A stretch of 64,000 nucleotides of DNA from Icerya purchasi. Its lineage: Eukaryota; Arthropoda; Insecta; Hemiptera; Monophlebidae. Both the position numbers and the translations under genes were made by a program. The notes under the pieces are model-generated. The model was not told the DNA's origin and did no database searches. It saw only the letters and a program-made list of their open reading frames with translations. Positions 13,701 to 29,200 of this stretch are shown in pieces. The stretch is taken from positions 60,580,864-60,644,863 of the forward strand of contig CM077115.1 of the NCBI GenBank assembly GCA_039619475.1, given 5' to 3'. Position 1 is the first letter of the stretch, and every line of letters starts with the position of its first letter.

Positions 13701-16700
13701 TTAATTATCCCTAAAAATAGTCGGTACAGTCGATTACAACCAATTTCGGTTGGAAATGATATGTAACCCCGTAAATCAGTGATAAAATACCGAACTCTGA
13801 TTCGCATAGCTTAGAACCGTTCTCAAACACATATTTTCCGCTTATAATGACGTAATTTTGTAAAGCGAAAGAATATAACTACCAGTTTAACAATGTCAGG
13901 TGGATTTTTCATCGATTTAATGATATTTACGTCTGCCGGTTTCAAAGTATTCAGAGCTTCGATAGCATTCTGCAGTGCTGGTTCCGCTTCCGACAGATCG
14001 CTTTCGCAGTCATCTCGTATGGCCTGAGATGAAGCTGCTGATTCGTTTGCCAGTGCTTCATCGGCCGCTACTATCTAAATAAAAAGAAAAATATTCGTTA
14101 AATATATCTACCGCGCGTAAATGTACTATCTAAAAACGTATCTGTTATTTCTGCTGTTATTCTCTCCGTTATACTTTTTTTTTTAGGAAGTGAAAAATAA
14201 TTAAAGATTAACGCCAAAACATGATCGTAAGAAAATTTAAAAGAAATAATGGTAATGAAAGCAGAACCTAAAAAAATCATTCATTGTGCCGTCGTATTCT
14301 GCGGTAGAGAATCCGTGCCTATGAATTTCTAAGATCCGCCCAGCTCCCTGTATACATTTTTTAAAAGTTGCCTACGATTTGGTCCATTGGAACTCCTATT
14401 ACCATCCACATTTACTTTGTAAACGGCATCTTCAATCCAGTTACAAGTATATATTTCAACTAATAGATTTTAAGTACAAATTATCCTTTTTTTTCATGTA
14501 AATCTTTCGAAACACAAAATCGTCAGTTTTCGGTCTTTCGCAAGAATAAAATAATCGTTTTGTAAACGAAAAATTTCTAAGAAATCGGTGACCTTTCTCT
14601 GAAATTGGAAAGGTCAGTAGTGCATTTATACTAACCTCGTAAAAAGCGAACGTGTAAAAAGTAATAAAGAAATGAAAAAATCTGTTTTAAAATTACCTCT
14701 TTTGAAGCTTCAATCGCTATCGTATTTTGCTCTATTTTGATCATCAATTTTTCCATCGCATCAGAAGTGGCCATTAAATTTGGTTTCAGTACCTTAAGTT
14801 TATTCTGCATTGCTGCAACCTAAAATTCAGAAATTATATACAAATTTTAAAATAAAATCAAAAAAAAAAAAAAAAAAAAAAAAAAATGTTGCACGGATTC
14901 AAAGAGAGAAAACGAACTTTTATCAGTACAAAAATAAACTACAGCATTTTTTTAAACAATTTCCAAATATCAAAATATGTTAGGCTAACGTTAATTTTAG
15001 TAACGATCTTTCTGAAAATGCAAAATAATCATTTAATCAATACCCACCTTGTACAATAGCGTTTATTCTTCTCACTACCAAATTTTTTAAACGATAAAAA
15101 ATGATAAAAAATACGCTTTTACTACCATTATAAATTTAGTTTTTATAATTAAATCGCTTCTTAAAATATCAAAAAGAATACCCCACTTGTTAAAAAAAAG
15201 CAGTACATCTGATAAAGAATGTGAAAACTTTTGTCCCTTTGTATATAATTAATTACTAACAACTAAACACGAGCAAGTGTATAATGTAGATCTGGTTAGG
15301 AGTAAACGCCCAACTTAAACAAATTAAAATTAAAAATACTAACATAATAACAGCTACAAATTCATATATTAATCTTTAGACTTTGGAATGAAATATGAAA
15401 AGTTTTAATCGTGTTGACTATAAAACGAAATTTGAGTATCATATTTTACACGGTGATTATTTTTTTTAAACAAGAAAAGAAATATTAGATTTACAAAAAG
15501 TGATAATAAGATGTTACAAAGTTTATAGAAAGATATAAAAAATATTAATCCGGAAATGAAAGAAAAATTAAATATAAAAATAATTTAAGTATTAAAAAAA
15601 TTAAAATATAAAATAAAATTAAAAAAACAAAAAAAAAAAATGTAAATCGACGTTCTCTCCAAAAATTTTGAATTTTTTTAATATCGCGTGTTATAGAAAA
15701 TAATAATTTTACGGAGTAAAATTAAATTGATTAACCCCGATGTATAATAAAAATTATACAAAATTATATGAGATAAGAAAGCAAACAACTTCAGTATCAA
15801 CCCCCCTAAAAAAATGATAACAACAAAGTAATAAGGAACACGAATTAGTAAAAATAAAGCGGTATTCATGTACTTTATGAAATAAACAACATATTACTAA
15901 CCTACTGGCTTTAGTCAGAATTGAAAATTTCTAACAAAAAAAAAAAACTTAAACAAGATGGAAATACTGGAGAATATCGGAGTAGACTGGAAAATCAGAA
16001 AACTAATTGGGAAACTTTACTGGAACCAAACTGCAAAAATCAGAAGTGGGAACATGGAATCAGAAGAAAGACCAATTAAGAAAGGTGTATGACAAGGTCG
16101 CATATTCATACATTCAGAATATTCAGAAGATATTTTCAAGCAAGCACTCATAGTCGCCCCCTTCGGGGGTGCGAAGATGTGTCCAACCGGAGGGCCCCGA
16201 GCTCCAGGGGACAGGACACATCCGTAGGTGCCGGATGGTGGACAGGCCTGCAGATACGGAGGTTATGCAGTCGCGGACCAGAGCGGCAATGCTATCAGGC
16301 TGTAGTGGAGAAACTTTGGGAAAGTTTCTTTAAAAACAAAAAATGCTACATAAACCCTACAATGACATGACGAAAAGGCGAATTAAAGCCGCCATCAGCT
16401 CTCCCCCTGAAGAGAAATAAGAATGTAAGGGTCACATTAAAACAACTTATATAAATGAGAAACGAAAAGAATAATACAGTCAGGAGGGCCAATACCAGAC
16501 AGAAAGCCGAACAACATACTGTTTGGAAGCACGTTATATAGTATTCCAACCACCAGACAAAGCGCTTGTCCAATATACTTCCAAACAATTTTCTGATGCA
16601 GGATGCTAAGGAAATTGGGCGTAAGGAAGAACTTTTTTTTAGAAATAGGGAACAATGATGAGAGAATTCCAAGAGGAGGGAATTATACCCGTCTTGTTGG

Positions 16701-17218
16701 TTACTTTGCAACGATAAAATACATTTAAGTTTGTCTTAATGACGTGTAATAAAATTGAAAACAATTTTCCATTTATCGTTTTTTAAGAGCATCAAAAATA
16801 GTTTTTCGGATTAGACGAAAAAAAGCAAACAAACATTCACCTAATAATAATGTAATATACCTTTTAAGAACTAATTTATGCGAAGTAATGCCGAACTTCA
16901 CTCTTTCAATATACTCGTAAAGTATTTAACATATGAAAGTGTCCATTTTGCCGACATTAATGCGTAAAACGACTCTCTGTCCGTAGTAACTAAAATTTAT
17001 TTTACTATTCGGTACCTGATCAGCAGCGAATTCCAATATTTTTAATCCACTTTCGTGTCGAAATTTTAACGTAGTTATTTTAGCTAATGTCTCTTCAAAG
17101 AGTTTTTGAAATGTAAAAGTAAATTTTAAAAATGTATCGCAAGACACAAACAGGTTTACTCGACCTTCTCCACAAAGCCTAGAAAATAAAATAAATTAAA
17201 ATAAATAAAATTCTAACA

Positions 17219-17250
<32 letters not shown>

Positions 17251-20200
17251 ATTAAACGTATTTACGTTGTAAATTCGTCGTACTTTATGAAACGTTTCGG
17301 TAAAAATTTACAAACTCTTAATTTTCCCTGTTACTGGTAGCTATGGCTGAGAAAATTATTGCGAAGGGTTCATAATTGAAACAGATTACTAATAATTGTA
17401 TTTCTCACCCCGTTAGTGATAATGCGGAGTAAATAGAAATGATCATTGGCATTCTGCCGATAAGAGCTTTCAGTAATAATGCCGTAAGAATATTTTGAAT
17501 TTTTAATGGCAGTAATGATTAGCCGAGTTTTTAAAACAGAATGCGTATTATTTTTCAGAATAATAGGAAATACAGCCACATCTCGGTTAGTTATTTTCAA
17601 TTATCATTAAGCTACCGAAAGAAATATATTGAATCATAAAAAAAAATATTTATTTTTTTATTGCAACGAATTAATTTAATTAATTATAACTAATTAATTG
17701 TTCGCCCAAATGATTTTTCCCTTAGGACTTTTTTGTTCATTTTGACGAGCTTTATAGCGTAAAACAAATTTCCTGTATTAGTTTCAGAACACCCTGTATA
17801 ATTTAGAATTATAAACATATACACGTTAAAAAAAAAAACGAGACAAATATCGAAGAAAAATTTGTCTTCGGATGAAACATTCATAATAATCGGAAAAAGG
17901 AACTGGTAGCAATATTTTTGCCGGTTTAGTCGAAAAAAAAAAAAGGGATTTTTAAAGTTCATACAAAAATGAAGAAAAATCAGCGCACACGTACACATCA
18001 ATATGTAAGTTATCATTTTCAAAAAATTTTTAGATATGAATGCTTCAAACGCGACTTCTAAAAATATAATTTACGTATAAACGGCTTAATTATAAATGTA
18101 ACTAACGTTTTCGATAATTCGATGGTACGTTGATGCATTTTACTGAAAATTGACGCACATTTATCTTTATCTTTAGTACTGAATTGGCTTTTCAAATAGG
18201 CACCCGCGATATCGATTAACGCTTCTTCCGGCCACTGCTCAAACCTATCGTTAAAAAAGATACACCATATTTTCATTACTATTTGTAAAAATAATTTTCG
18301 GTAAAACATATACTTCATTTTAAATCTTGCAGCGACACATCTGCTTTTTATCTATTACAGAGCCCCGACAATTTTACCACAACGGGCCGTCGCTGGTAAA
18401 ACTAGGAAATAATTTATAAATCACAAAGAGGAGCGACGGCATTTATTAATAAGATTAAACGCAACTACTAACCTATCGATAACGGCACACTTAATTAATG
18501 AGGGGTATTTTTCGAATTTTTCTTTTAATACGTCACTATCAACGGACGACATGATGAAGGCGATATGCAGATTTTGCTTAATTCTTTTGACGAACAAGTT
18601 ATACAATACTGAAGGTGACATTTCCATCTTAATATTCTGTTTCAAAAAAAAAAAAAAAAAACATCATAAGAAAATATATATTGGCAATTACAGAGCGTAA
18701 TTAAATTTAAAAACAAAACAGTAATAATACATTTTTAATATGTTTATTCACTAAAGAAGTTTCAAATTTTGAAGAGAAAATATCACGCTGAAAATCAAAA
18801 CAGATATAACATTTTAAGCTGCATAAAACATAATGGTGTATTTTTAAAATTTTTCATTTACAATTTTAATGTATTTTTATTAGAATATTTTTTTTTTTTA
18901 AATTACCAATATTTTGTTTTGGATAAATTTGCCTTTTTTTTTCTTATCTCATCCAAATACGATTTTTCTTAGCCTCTGTGGATGGTAATTTCAATAAAAA
19001 AAGAATATTAATAATAATAAAACCGATAACATATTATTATTAAAAATATACAAAGGGGGTTTTGCTGCCTGCTAACTATGCTCACTCAGCCCCCCCCCCC
19101 GTACCCATGACTATTGTTTACATAACAAGGAGATGAATGTTGTCTTAATTATAGGAGTACTTAATTAAAATTTAAAAAAAAAATTTTGTTCCCCATTAAA
19201 ACCGTTAATGAAATAACATTTTAAATACAGCTAGAAATAAATTTAAATTAAGAATTTACATCGAACATTTTCAAAAAATAAAAAAAACAAAAATCCAATT
19301 ATATTATTTTTGGCTTTTAAGCAAATCGCGTTACTTAAAACTACAATTGTTATACGAATACTTTCAGATTTGGTTTTAATACATCTACATTTGCGAAGGT
19401 TATTACAGCATTCGGGAATAGTGAGTGAACTGCACAGCCAGAAAGTGACGATTGCTTGCCATAACTTGATTCATGTAGGTATAGGGCTTGATCTATTGTT
19501 GATCTGGATTAGCGGAAACCACATTGAAATTTAGACATTGCAATTCTGTTTTTTATGTTTTTTTTGAGAACTTTGCAAATTACTGACGTGAGGAATGTAG
19601 GTCTCTAAAGCTGTTGACCTAATGAGGGTTATTGTTTTGTTTTAATATTGGAATAACTTCCGCCAGTTTCCAGCAGGGTGGAATTTGTGACATTATCCAA
19701 ACTTTGTTAAATATTGTGAGAATCTGTTGAATTACGTTATCCGGCGAGTTTCTTAACAGTAATATGGTGGATACCATCGTGGCCTGGTGATTCTGGTTTA
19801 GTAAACCTAATTGCTTCTTTAAGTTCTTCTAGGGAAAATAGTTTTCTTATATGGTTTAAAGTTTTCAGATGATAAGTTCGGAGAAGTTAATAGATAAGCT
19901 GTGTTACATTTCTGGAAGTGAGGGTTGAGATTTTCATCGCTAAAAGCGTGATCGAAAAAAACCGCGAATTCCGAAACTATTTTAGATAAGTCGATTATGA
20001 CTTCCCCGTTTATCGTTAGAGATGACGGAATAAAGGTTTACGAAGGAGCCTTTCTATTGTTCTAATCTTTTTCCAAATGTGTTTTGATGGCACTGGTGGT
20101 GAGCTGGAAGAAATGGAGTTCCAGAATGATTTTTTTGCCTGCTTTAAACAAATAGCTTCCTATTTTATCAGGGAAAGTGGTTGAAATTTAGCATTTACAA

Positions 20201-23200
20201 GGCGCGATTGATTTATAATACGGACACAGAAGAAGTGTTAAAAAAAAAAAAAAAAAAAACGTTTAAAAGAAAATAAAATGTTTCAATCGTCGCTATGTCG
20301 AAACTTAATCCACTACTGTTGCGAAATTATAAAAATGAAAACGAACAAAAAGTGGCGCGCTCCATGGCCAACTGCAGAAGAGGAATAGTTACATTTAATA
20401 TCCCGAAATCTACCGTGTATGTTTCCGTGCGATTAATTTTTTCGTGGTATAGCCAAATAATTTCGTTACCCGTTCACGAGCAATTTCCACCATTTTATCG
20501 TAAATATCCGATTTTTCTTCCAACGTAAACAAATAGGCTAGGTCGGCCGTATTCAATAGTATATTTAGATCATCCATACAAACGTTGTGCCGAATTTGGT
20601 CGTCCGTTATAAGAAATACCAACGTCTTATCGTAAAACGCGGCTTCCAACAGGACACTTTTCAGATCTTCTGACCAGTGCTTCATCGAATAATTCGAATC
20701 AACTTTAATCTATAAATTTTAGACATATGCAAACTGAAATAGCCTATATTTTATGTACCGCGGAGTGTCCGAATCGGAAATTATGACTTTACATTTTCTA
20801 CGTTTTAAAATTGTTCGAAATTCTCGGCTACCTGTGTCCTCGAAATTTTTAACATTATTATCACACAAAAGCGTTGTTTATTAAACGAAAGTTTTTCGAA
20901 ATTGTCCGCATCTATACTTTGAATTGTGCTACAGCATCCTAAAAATTTCTATACAGATTGTTGTATTGCAAATTCTACAAAACTATTTGTAGTTTTTTTC
21001 CGAAGAATTTTTAATTTGTTAATCAGCGCGCGCGTGCACCATATTCAAATAGATTAGTCATGACGGTTTCGGTGATCAAAGCGCGCAAACAAAAAAAAAG
21101 ACAGATTAAGATAACAGCGTAAAAATATTTATTTCGTGATAAAAAATGAATTAATTTAGAGGTGTATGTTATATATCGATAGGATGATTATTATGCGACA
21201 CTGCAATTTAATTAAGAAATTATCGAAAGTATATTTCTCATAATGAGCAAATGCCTTCGACAAGTTCACACCCGAAACTTAACTTAGAACAACAGCATGA
21301 TACTATTAAAGTGTCTGCAAACTATTTTGGGCTTTAATGTTTTTGTTTTTTTCTTTTTTTCTTTCGAGGCAGAGTGAATTTTAACAGCAAAGACATTTTT
21401 ACCTTCCCTCCGTTTAAAAAGAAAATTTTTTAAAACGATACAAATACATCGATTAAAAGAATAAAATTCAGGTAAAAATATTTGAAATGCTGTAACTGCA
21501 GGTAGGGTAATGTATGCGAAAAGAATATTTTAAACTCGATGCTCTTTAAAATGGAGTATATTTTAGCCGTACTTATTTCGAATTTAGATTTCAGTAGTAA
21601 TATCGATAATGTTTCAAATTCGTTTTCTTTCTTCTAATAAAGCAGATAAGAAACTTTTACACAACTAACGCTATCTACTTGAAGAGCTAAATTAGTCTTT
21701 AGGGGAAGGATGTCGTGATTTGTTCATAATTTCAACGAAAACTTACAAAAACTATAACATTTTTACACGCAACGAACAGACACACAGTAAGGGTGAACAC
21801 GCGGTTTATTATTATTTGCACGAATAAGAAATTGGCAAAAAGAAATTCAATAAATGCGAAAATTGCAAAGTAAAATAGTTTTTACTTATCTCCCCAGGTA
21901 TTTACAACAGTTGTACCGAATACACGAGGTTTTAAACGGTCAAAGGTAAACACTACTTGTCGGAAATAAAATGAAACGAATATGTAAATCCGAACAACAA
22001 CTACTTTCAATGCGACAATTAAAAATTTCAGAAAAGCGATGAAGTTTTTAAAGATGGCGTCTACTAGATAAGAAAAGAAAAAATATTATAAGAACAAGCA
22101 TGTTAGTTCAGTGAAAAGTACTGATTGACAATTTGGTGGTCCCTTGAATTTCAAATTTTTTGAAATTTCGTATTTTTCCTGTTTTTTTTTTTTTTTGCGA
22201 CGAAGAGAAGTTGATTAAAAAAAAAAGGAAAACATTCCAGCTACGGAAAGCGAAATGTAGAATTTTTTCAAATTCTTTATCTTGCATTTCGGTATATATA
22301 TTTTTCAAAATTTTGGCCTTTAAGCCTTTTTGTTCTCTACCTTGTAACGATGAAAACACGCCGATTAAAATAAAAGCAATTCTTTATCTATCGGAGAACT
22401 ACTGGCTGTAGAAGTTTTCATTCACTTTTTTGCCTAGCATTTTTTTTTTTTAATATTGACAGAGTGCAAGTAAGACAGACCGGGAGCGTCGGGTCTACGA
22501 GCTGAATTTATTTTCATGATAGTTTCACTAGAACGAATTGGGACATTTAAGATTGTATAAATTTTAATTTCTAATCAAATTTAAAAACCATGTACATACT
22601 AATAACTAATAAGTGTGAAGTTTATATTTTTTTTTCATGGGTTCGTCAACATGGACATTGGCCTAAGAGCAATGGAACAGAGGGACAAGAGAGACTCAGA
22701 TCCTTACACGATCAGCGATAGCCGACAGAAAAGAATTAAGAGCTAGAATTACAGAAAAGGAAGAGGAAAGAAGAGAATGAATGAAACACAGTATGGAGTG
22801 GGAATACCGATTTGTAAAAGGAAGGAATAAAAAGAAGTTTGTTCAGTTGACGGCAACGAGCAACTAAACAATATATAATCGGGATCATAAAAATAAATTG
22901 ATTGCTGCAGGGATGCAATGGACGATAGGGAGAAGGCACGAGAGAATAACGGAAAAGCGAGGAAGGGAATAAACAACACCCAAAACACAGGCGTCAAATC
23001 GCACAGAGGTTGAAGCGGCGCATAGAACAAAAGTTAAAAAACCAGGCGAAGCGTGGAAGGGAAGGTTGAATAGACAACAAGAAAAAGGATTCCGAGTTGG
23101 AGAATGAGGAGATGCAGGAGTTAAACTATAGTCTGGAATGAGAGCAGCTGCAGACAGAAAGGTAATATTGGAAGCCGAAGGAAGAAGCTAAGAGGAAGAT

Positions 23201-26200
23201 AATCGAGCGAATGAGTCAACTAACTCATTTCCCTCGAATTCCGGAAGTGTGGAATTAATAATGTAACATTGTCTGACAAAACGGTTTCGTTATAAAACAA
23301 CTAAAGCGGCTTTCTATAATTTTTATTTTTTTAAGAATTAATCGTTTCAGAAATGTTTTATTGCTATTGGCTTCATCGTTACACCCCATTTATCGTTATA
23401 GGTTTAGTACATAATTGATGATGATCCTGTTGCTTTTTTTTTTTTGTTTTTTATAATAGTTATTCGGAAAAATACTATCTACTTGTGTTAGTTCCATAAA
23501 CTTTTTGCTCATCATGCGTCAATTCCAGACGGTGAGTAGTTATCTTAAATTTGAGGCTTCATCTTTTGAACGACATCTACTTATTTTGTAATTTTTACTG
23601 ACCTTATTCATTTTGAATCTTTTTAAAAATTAAGCCGAACTCTTAGGCTTCAAACTGAAAGGCTATGGGGAAAAAAAAACAAAAACAAAAGTACGCGCAT
23701 TTAAAAATAGAAGAATTGTCGTTTTTAATTGTTTCTTCAAAACTAGCATGAAAATTTCGACGAGGAGTAATGGACACCAAAAAAATATATTTACAACTAC
23801 TTGTGTTAAATTTTACATGCTTCAGAAACGGAATTTAGTAGAAACGGTAAGAAAACTCACGCAACCACTTTTCAGGTGAGCAAATATTTTAGTGTATTAT
23901 AATGCTTCAAAACTGAAAAATATTAAAAATTTGAAAAAAAAACTCTCAAAATTCTTACATAATAAAAAAATTATAGTTACGTTTACGAAATCAGCGAAAA
24001 AAATTCCATCTAATTCGCACATATTTTTTATTTTGTCACAAAAAATTATATAAAAATAAAAACATTTATGGACAATAAACAAGAGGGTATTATTAGACTC
24101 CGAGACTGTATATAAACGGTAATATATTATTATTGTTATTATTAATGAGAATGTTTTCGGATTTTTTATTAGTTTTGTAAAATGCAATTTAAAGCTAAAG
24201 TTTAAAATGATATCATTACTAAATAGAGGCCATAATGTAAACGTAGGCTACAGTAGATAAACTTACGATTGGTGTATTACACTAGGCTATGCTCGCGTTG
24301 ACTAGCGCATAGGCAGGTAAAAACTATACAGTATAAAATCAAAAATTAATTTTGTACAACAAAATTCATTCATTCCTTCAAAAAAGTGATTATTTCGCGA
24401 ACAGGACAGATTTAATCGTTTAATTTATCCATAATTATCCGTAGAAAATTTTAAAGTTTACAATACATCAAGTCTTTTCACTTCTTGTGTAGAGCTCATC
24501 GGTAATACTGCTTTAAATAATTCCCCGAATCCCACTTTTACTGTTCAAGTATAAAATGTAACGCAGTATAAGCCAGTTACAAAAACAAGAATTTTATGTT
24601 CAGAATCGTCGGATCTCAGTATGCATAGTAATCAAAACTTCACTGTTATTATATAAACCAGCGACATTTATAATTATAAAAAATATACTTTACTTGGAAA
24701 ACTTTGAAGTTGACTATAGCGGAAGCTAGTTTAACGGTAGTCTTTCGACCACTTCCTTCGGGTCCGACAACTACAACGTGACCGCAGCCGATGTAGAAAC
24801 CGCGAATAATGTGGCAAACGTGTTCAGCGATGTATCTAAATGGTACCATACGGAACTGACTAGAATACATCTCGCTAAACGTGTTCATATTTTCGCACAT
24901 AAAATTCATCAAAAATTCAACGTCCGTTACCTGAAAAAATACTTCTAGTGTTAAAAATTCAGCCGTGGAATCCTTTTAAACCGGTAGTAGAAGGTAGTTT
25001 TGTAACAGGTTAATTTTTCCGATTTTTACGTTTTTTACTTTATTTTTATTTCTAACAAATATACATTTATTGTATATATATATATAATTTCATGTTTTAA
25101 TTCTGAAAACGACGATGAAAATTATTTTCGAAAAAGAAAGGGGAGAATTTCCACTTCAAAATTTCCTTGGCTCATTTTCAGTTTCAGGAAAATTGTCGAA
25201 AAATAGTTAACAAGTTTGTCTTTAATATTTTAAAATAGTATTCATCAATAATTCGGCGTTAAAAAAAGTCTATAACATTTATCAGAGATGTCTCCCTCTG
25301 TATAAACTGCCGGCTTATTCTTTAAGAGAAGACAATATCTCGGGAGATACCATCGGCACACTACAGATTTATTCTTACATTAATTTAATAGTTCAAAGTT
25401 AATGGTCGTAACTAAAATTATACTAAACTATAACTACGGTGGTGACAATCGCAGAAACAACTTAAATTTTAAGACCTTCATAAAGTCAGTCATGACAGAA
25501 GCCGCAGTTTAGGGCACGCAGAAAAATATTTTAATTACGTAGTGCGAACGCCAGTTTTGACCATGGAATAAGTCTTAAAAGTAACGAGAAAATAGATCTT
25601 ATTAATTCACTGCTTGACCCCAACCGAAATGCCGGTTAAATGAAGTCGAATGATATTTATTTTTTTAAAAAAACGACAATATTTTCAGCGTTCTTTTAAA
25701 TTTGTGTTCTGTTTTTTTTTTTTATTGTTTTTGATGTTTAAAGTTTCAGTTATACAGCGCATGCATACATGGGCATAGCTAGAAATTTTTCTTATGGGAG
25801 GGGGAGGGGGCTGACCATATGTGTATGCGTGTGAGCACATATAATCGTATTATATTAAAAAGCTGATATAAAATTAATAACTGAAATAAATATACAACCG
25901 AAATAAATAACAGATTATTTAAAAAAGGACTTTATTTACAAATCACTTAATTTTCAAATACTAATATATACACAGTTACACAGAATATTTCCAGCAGGGT
26001 TGGCTTTCAATTATTTAAAAGTTCTTTTCTCTTAGTGACTACGTTCAGACTGTACAACTTACTCCGACGTTACATGAGTACGGTCTGAAAGTAGTCACCG
26101 AGAGAGCTTTTAAATAGTCGAAAGCTAATACTGATGGATGACCCTTTCCACCTCTAGCTACGCCCATGCATGCATAATGTTTATATTAAGATTATCAAAG

Positions 26201-29200
26201 TTATTTGGCTTACAATCACCGGGTGGCTCATTAGAATTACTCCGAGATATTAAGACAACAAAAACTACCATCTGTCGATATATTAATTTTATTCATTGCT
26301 GAAATCACGCTAAATAATCGAATTTCCTTCACTTTGTAGGTACTAAGGAACATTCCACCGCTGAAATGTTATTAATATCATTCCGGACTATTTTGTTGAA
26401 AATTTCGAATGGTAATTCGGTGCCGACAATGTTTAGGAGAAAACGAAAGAACAGTGTGTAAAATTTGTATAAGCAGAATAATGCAGACGCAAAAAAATTC
26501 GAATGTATCTAAACGAGAAATCGCATTGAAAACGAGTTAATTTCAATCGAGAGTACAAGTACCTCGTCGTAAGCGTAATTTCCATTGGTTCTGTTTAGGA
26601 AATTAGTAAATAATAAATTTCGAAGATGTTCTATGTTTATTTGTTTGCAATCGTCCGAAATTAGATGGCCAAGGTATTCGTTGATGTTTTGTCGTAAATA
26701 TTTATACGACGACCATTTAATAACCTCCAGTAATCTCTCTCTGTAACAGAAACGACAAATTAATTTTACAAATTCTTTATACTACCAAACTTTTACTAAA
26801 TATATAAGCTCTGTCTGAAAAATATCCTCGGTCTTTGTTTGTAACGAGGTGTTTGAACTCGTTGATGCTTTCGAGTAAGCATTGTCTTCAAAATACTTCC
26901 CTTGCGACATTTCTATTATTTTTAGAAGCACTCCTAAAACGCATTTTTCGGTACAGCTATCAGTTTACTCATCGCGTTTTGTTTTACCCCCTCCATATTG
27001 TCGAATCTTTTTCCTTTAAACAGAATTTTCAGTTTAGAGAAAAGCCAGAAGTCACACAGTCTCCGGACTGTAGGATGCCTGCCTAATCTGCATGATGCCG
27101 TGTTTAGTCAAATAATCCTTGAACAAGGTGCGACGAGTGAACTGGTACGTTGTCATAAAACTCCGGTCGTTTTCTTCTCACAGCGTCTCATTACCATTTC
27201 AAAATTGCAAGATAATGCTTTTTATTGGCACTTTGAGGTTTTAGGGCATATTTACGGTGCACAACTCCCTCACATTGGGAAAAAAAAATTAAATAATTAA
27301 ATGCCTTCCAGAACGAGAATCTCTTTCGATCGACTCGGAACCATTTTTAAATAGATTAAACCGTTTTTTTATTTGCTTATCTTAGTCACGGCTTGACCTC
27401 CGAAACCTTTCTAATCATTACAATTGTTTCCATTTGATGCAAATTCTTTGGTAGACACATTCCGTCATTCCCGAAAAAGGAAAAATACGATGCTCCCAAC
27501 TTTAGACGTACACGTGCGCAAACAGGAAACTTCTGCTAAAACCGATCTAGGGAGTTCCGCGATGGAATGAATAACAGGCGAACCTCTCCACAACGACGCT
27601 TTGTTGACGACGGCGCCAGAACAATTTGTTTTCGAGTTATAAACAAAAACCGGATACTTTCCCAGCATACCCGTTGTATATTTAAAAAAACATAAAATAC
27701 AATTCATTAAAATTAGTACTCGCCGAAAAGCTGTTTGGTTAATATTGAACAAAATCGCAGCGTATGAATAATAAATATATATTGAAAGTAATTTGTTCTT
27801 TTTCGTAGTTGGTCTGAGAGCCCGTATAAGAGGAATTGCCGCCGTTCTTATACTACAATTCATTAGTAAATAATTCCGTACTATGAAAGAATTATTGAAC
27901 CATAATGATAACAGAACTTTGTGAAAGTTGCGCTTATTCTCTATCAATCAATTAAATAGCGTATTTTCCTGCTTTTTTTAATATTCCGTACAAATATAAT
28001 GTATGGAATAATCCTAATAAAATGGTTCAGAAGCGACAAAAATATTCAATTAAAATACGTAATAGCTCACGAACGGTTTAACTTGTAAACGTCAAATATG
28101 GATCATAAGTTATAATTAAAATTCTCTCTCTAAAACTATTTCTATAACTTCAAACTAACAATCGATTTTACTCTGGGCGGCAAAAAAAAAAAAAACAGCC
28201 GAAAATATATAATATGGAATTTAAAACAAACTTAAAAATAACCCTTAAAAAATTCACAACTTATCACTAAATACCTCCTTTAACAGTGATATTCAAAATA
28301 TAAAATAAAATTCAGAAGTTTTTTCACAAAAACAAAAAAATTATTTAACCTGCCCGCTCCCTTTTGGCTCAAAAACAGCAAAAAAAAAAAAGGGCAAGTT
28401 CATGTAACTAATAGCCCAAGTAATAAAAATATTGAAGAAACCAAAACATATCTCAAACATATGCATAAAGGACTGCTTCATAAGAAAACTATGGCCAAGC
28501 TTACAGCTTTATGTTCAGACCCTTGGGGCGTCAAAAGCTCAAAAATTTTGAAAAAAATATTTCTTTTTCCGTGCATATGAAATATCGTTGGAAAGATCGA
28601 TTTTTGTCGGGAACGAAACCGTATTTCATTTCCTTAACGAAACTTTCAAAGTTGACGAAAAGTTCAAAAAACCGCGAAAAATGACATGTCTCTCCTTCTT
28701 TAAGTCACGAAAAATCAGATTTCTTTCTTTTGAATTTAGTATTACGCAAACATAAGTTATAGTCTTACATACGGAATAATCCTCAGCGCATGAAGCATCA
28801 TGCTTGACTGAATCTGTTTTTATTACCTTTTGTCCTGTATAGAAGTAGTTTAAAATTCGAGGAAAGGTAAAGGAGATTTTTTATTCCGAAAAGTTTGTCA
28901 TTTTTTTTCCTATCGAGCCGATTTATCGAATAATGCAAATTTTATATATCAAGACCGTTCGCTCGCCCTGTTAATTATTTCTATCTTTTTCGTGGAAGCG
29001 AACATTAATCTTTTACTTTTCCACGACGTCATTATTAACCATTTCCAATTTTTGGTATTTTTCACTTTTTTCTTTTTAGCCTTAACGGTAATGTTGGAAA
29101 TTGTATATTGACCGGATGAAATTGAACTACCGACGCGTAATATTTTTTTTTTTTTTTTTTTTTCGTACTTGTTTTATATTCATTTAAGTTTTCCACGATT

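Noticed and set aside
27465..27947. Minus-strand ORF of 160 codons
   Set aside because: No motif, mixed composition, next to a mariner relic; chance ORF is the simpler reading.
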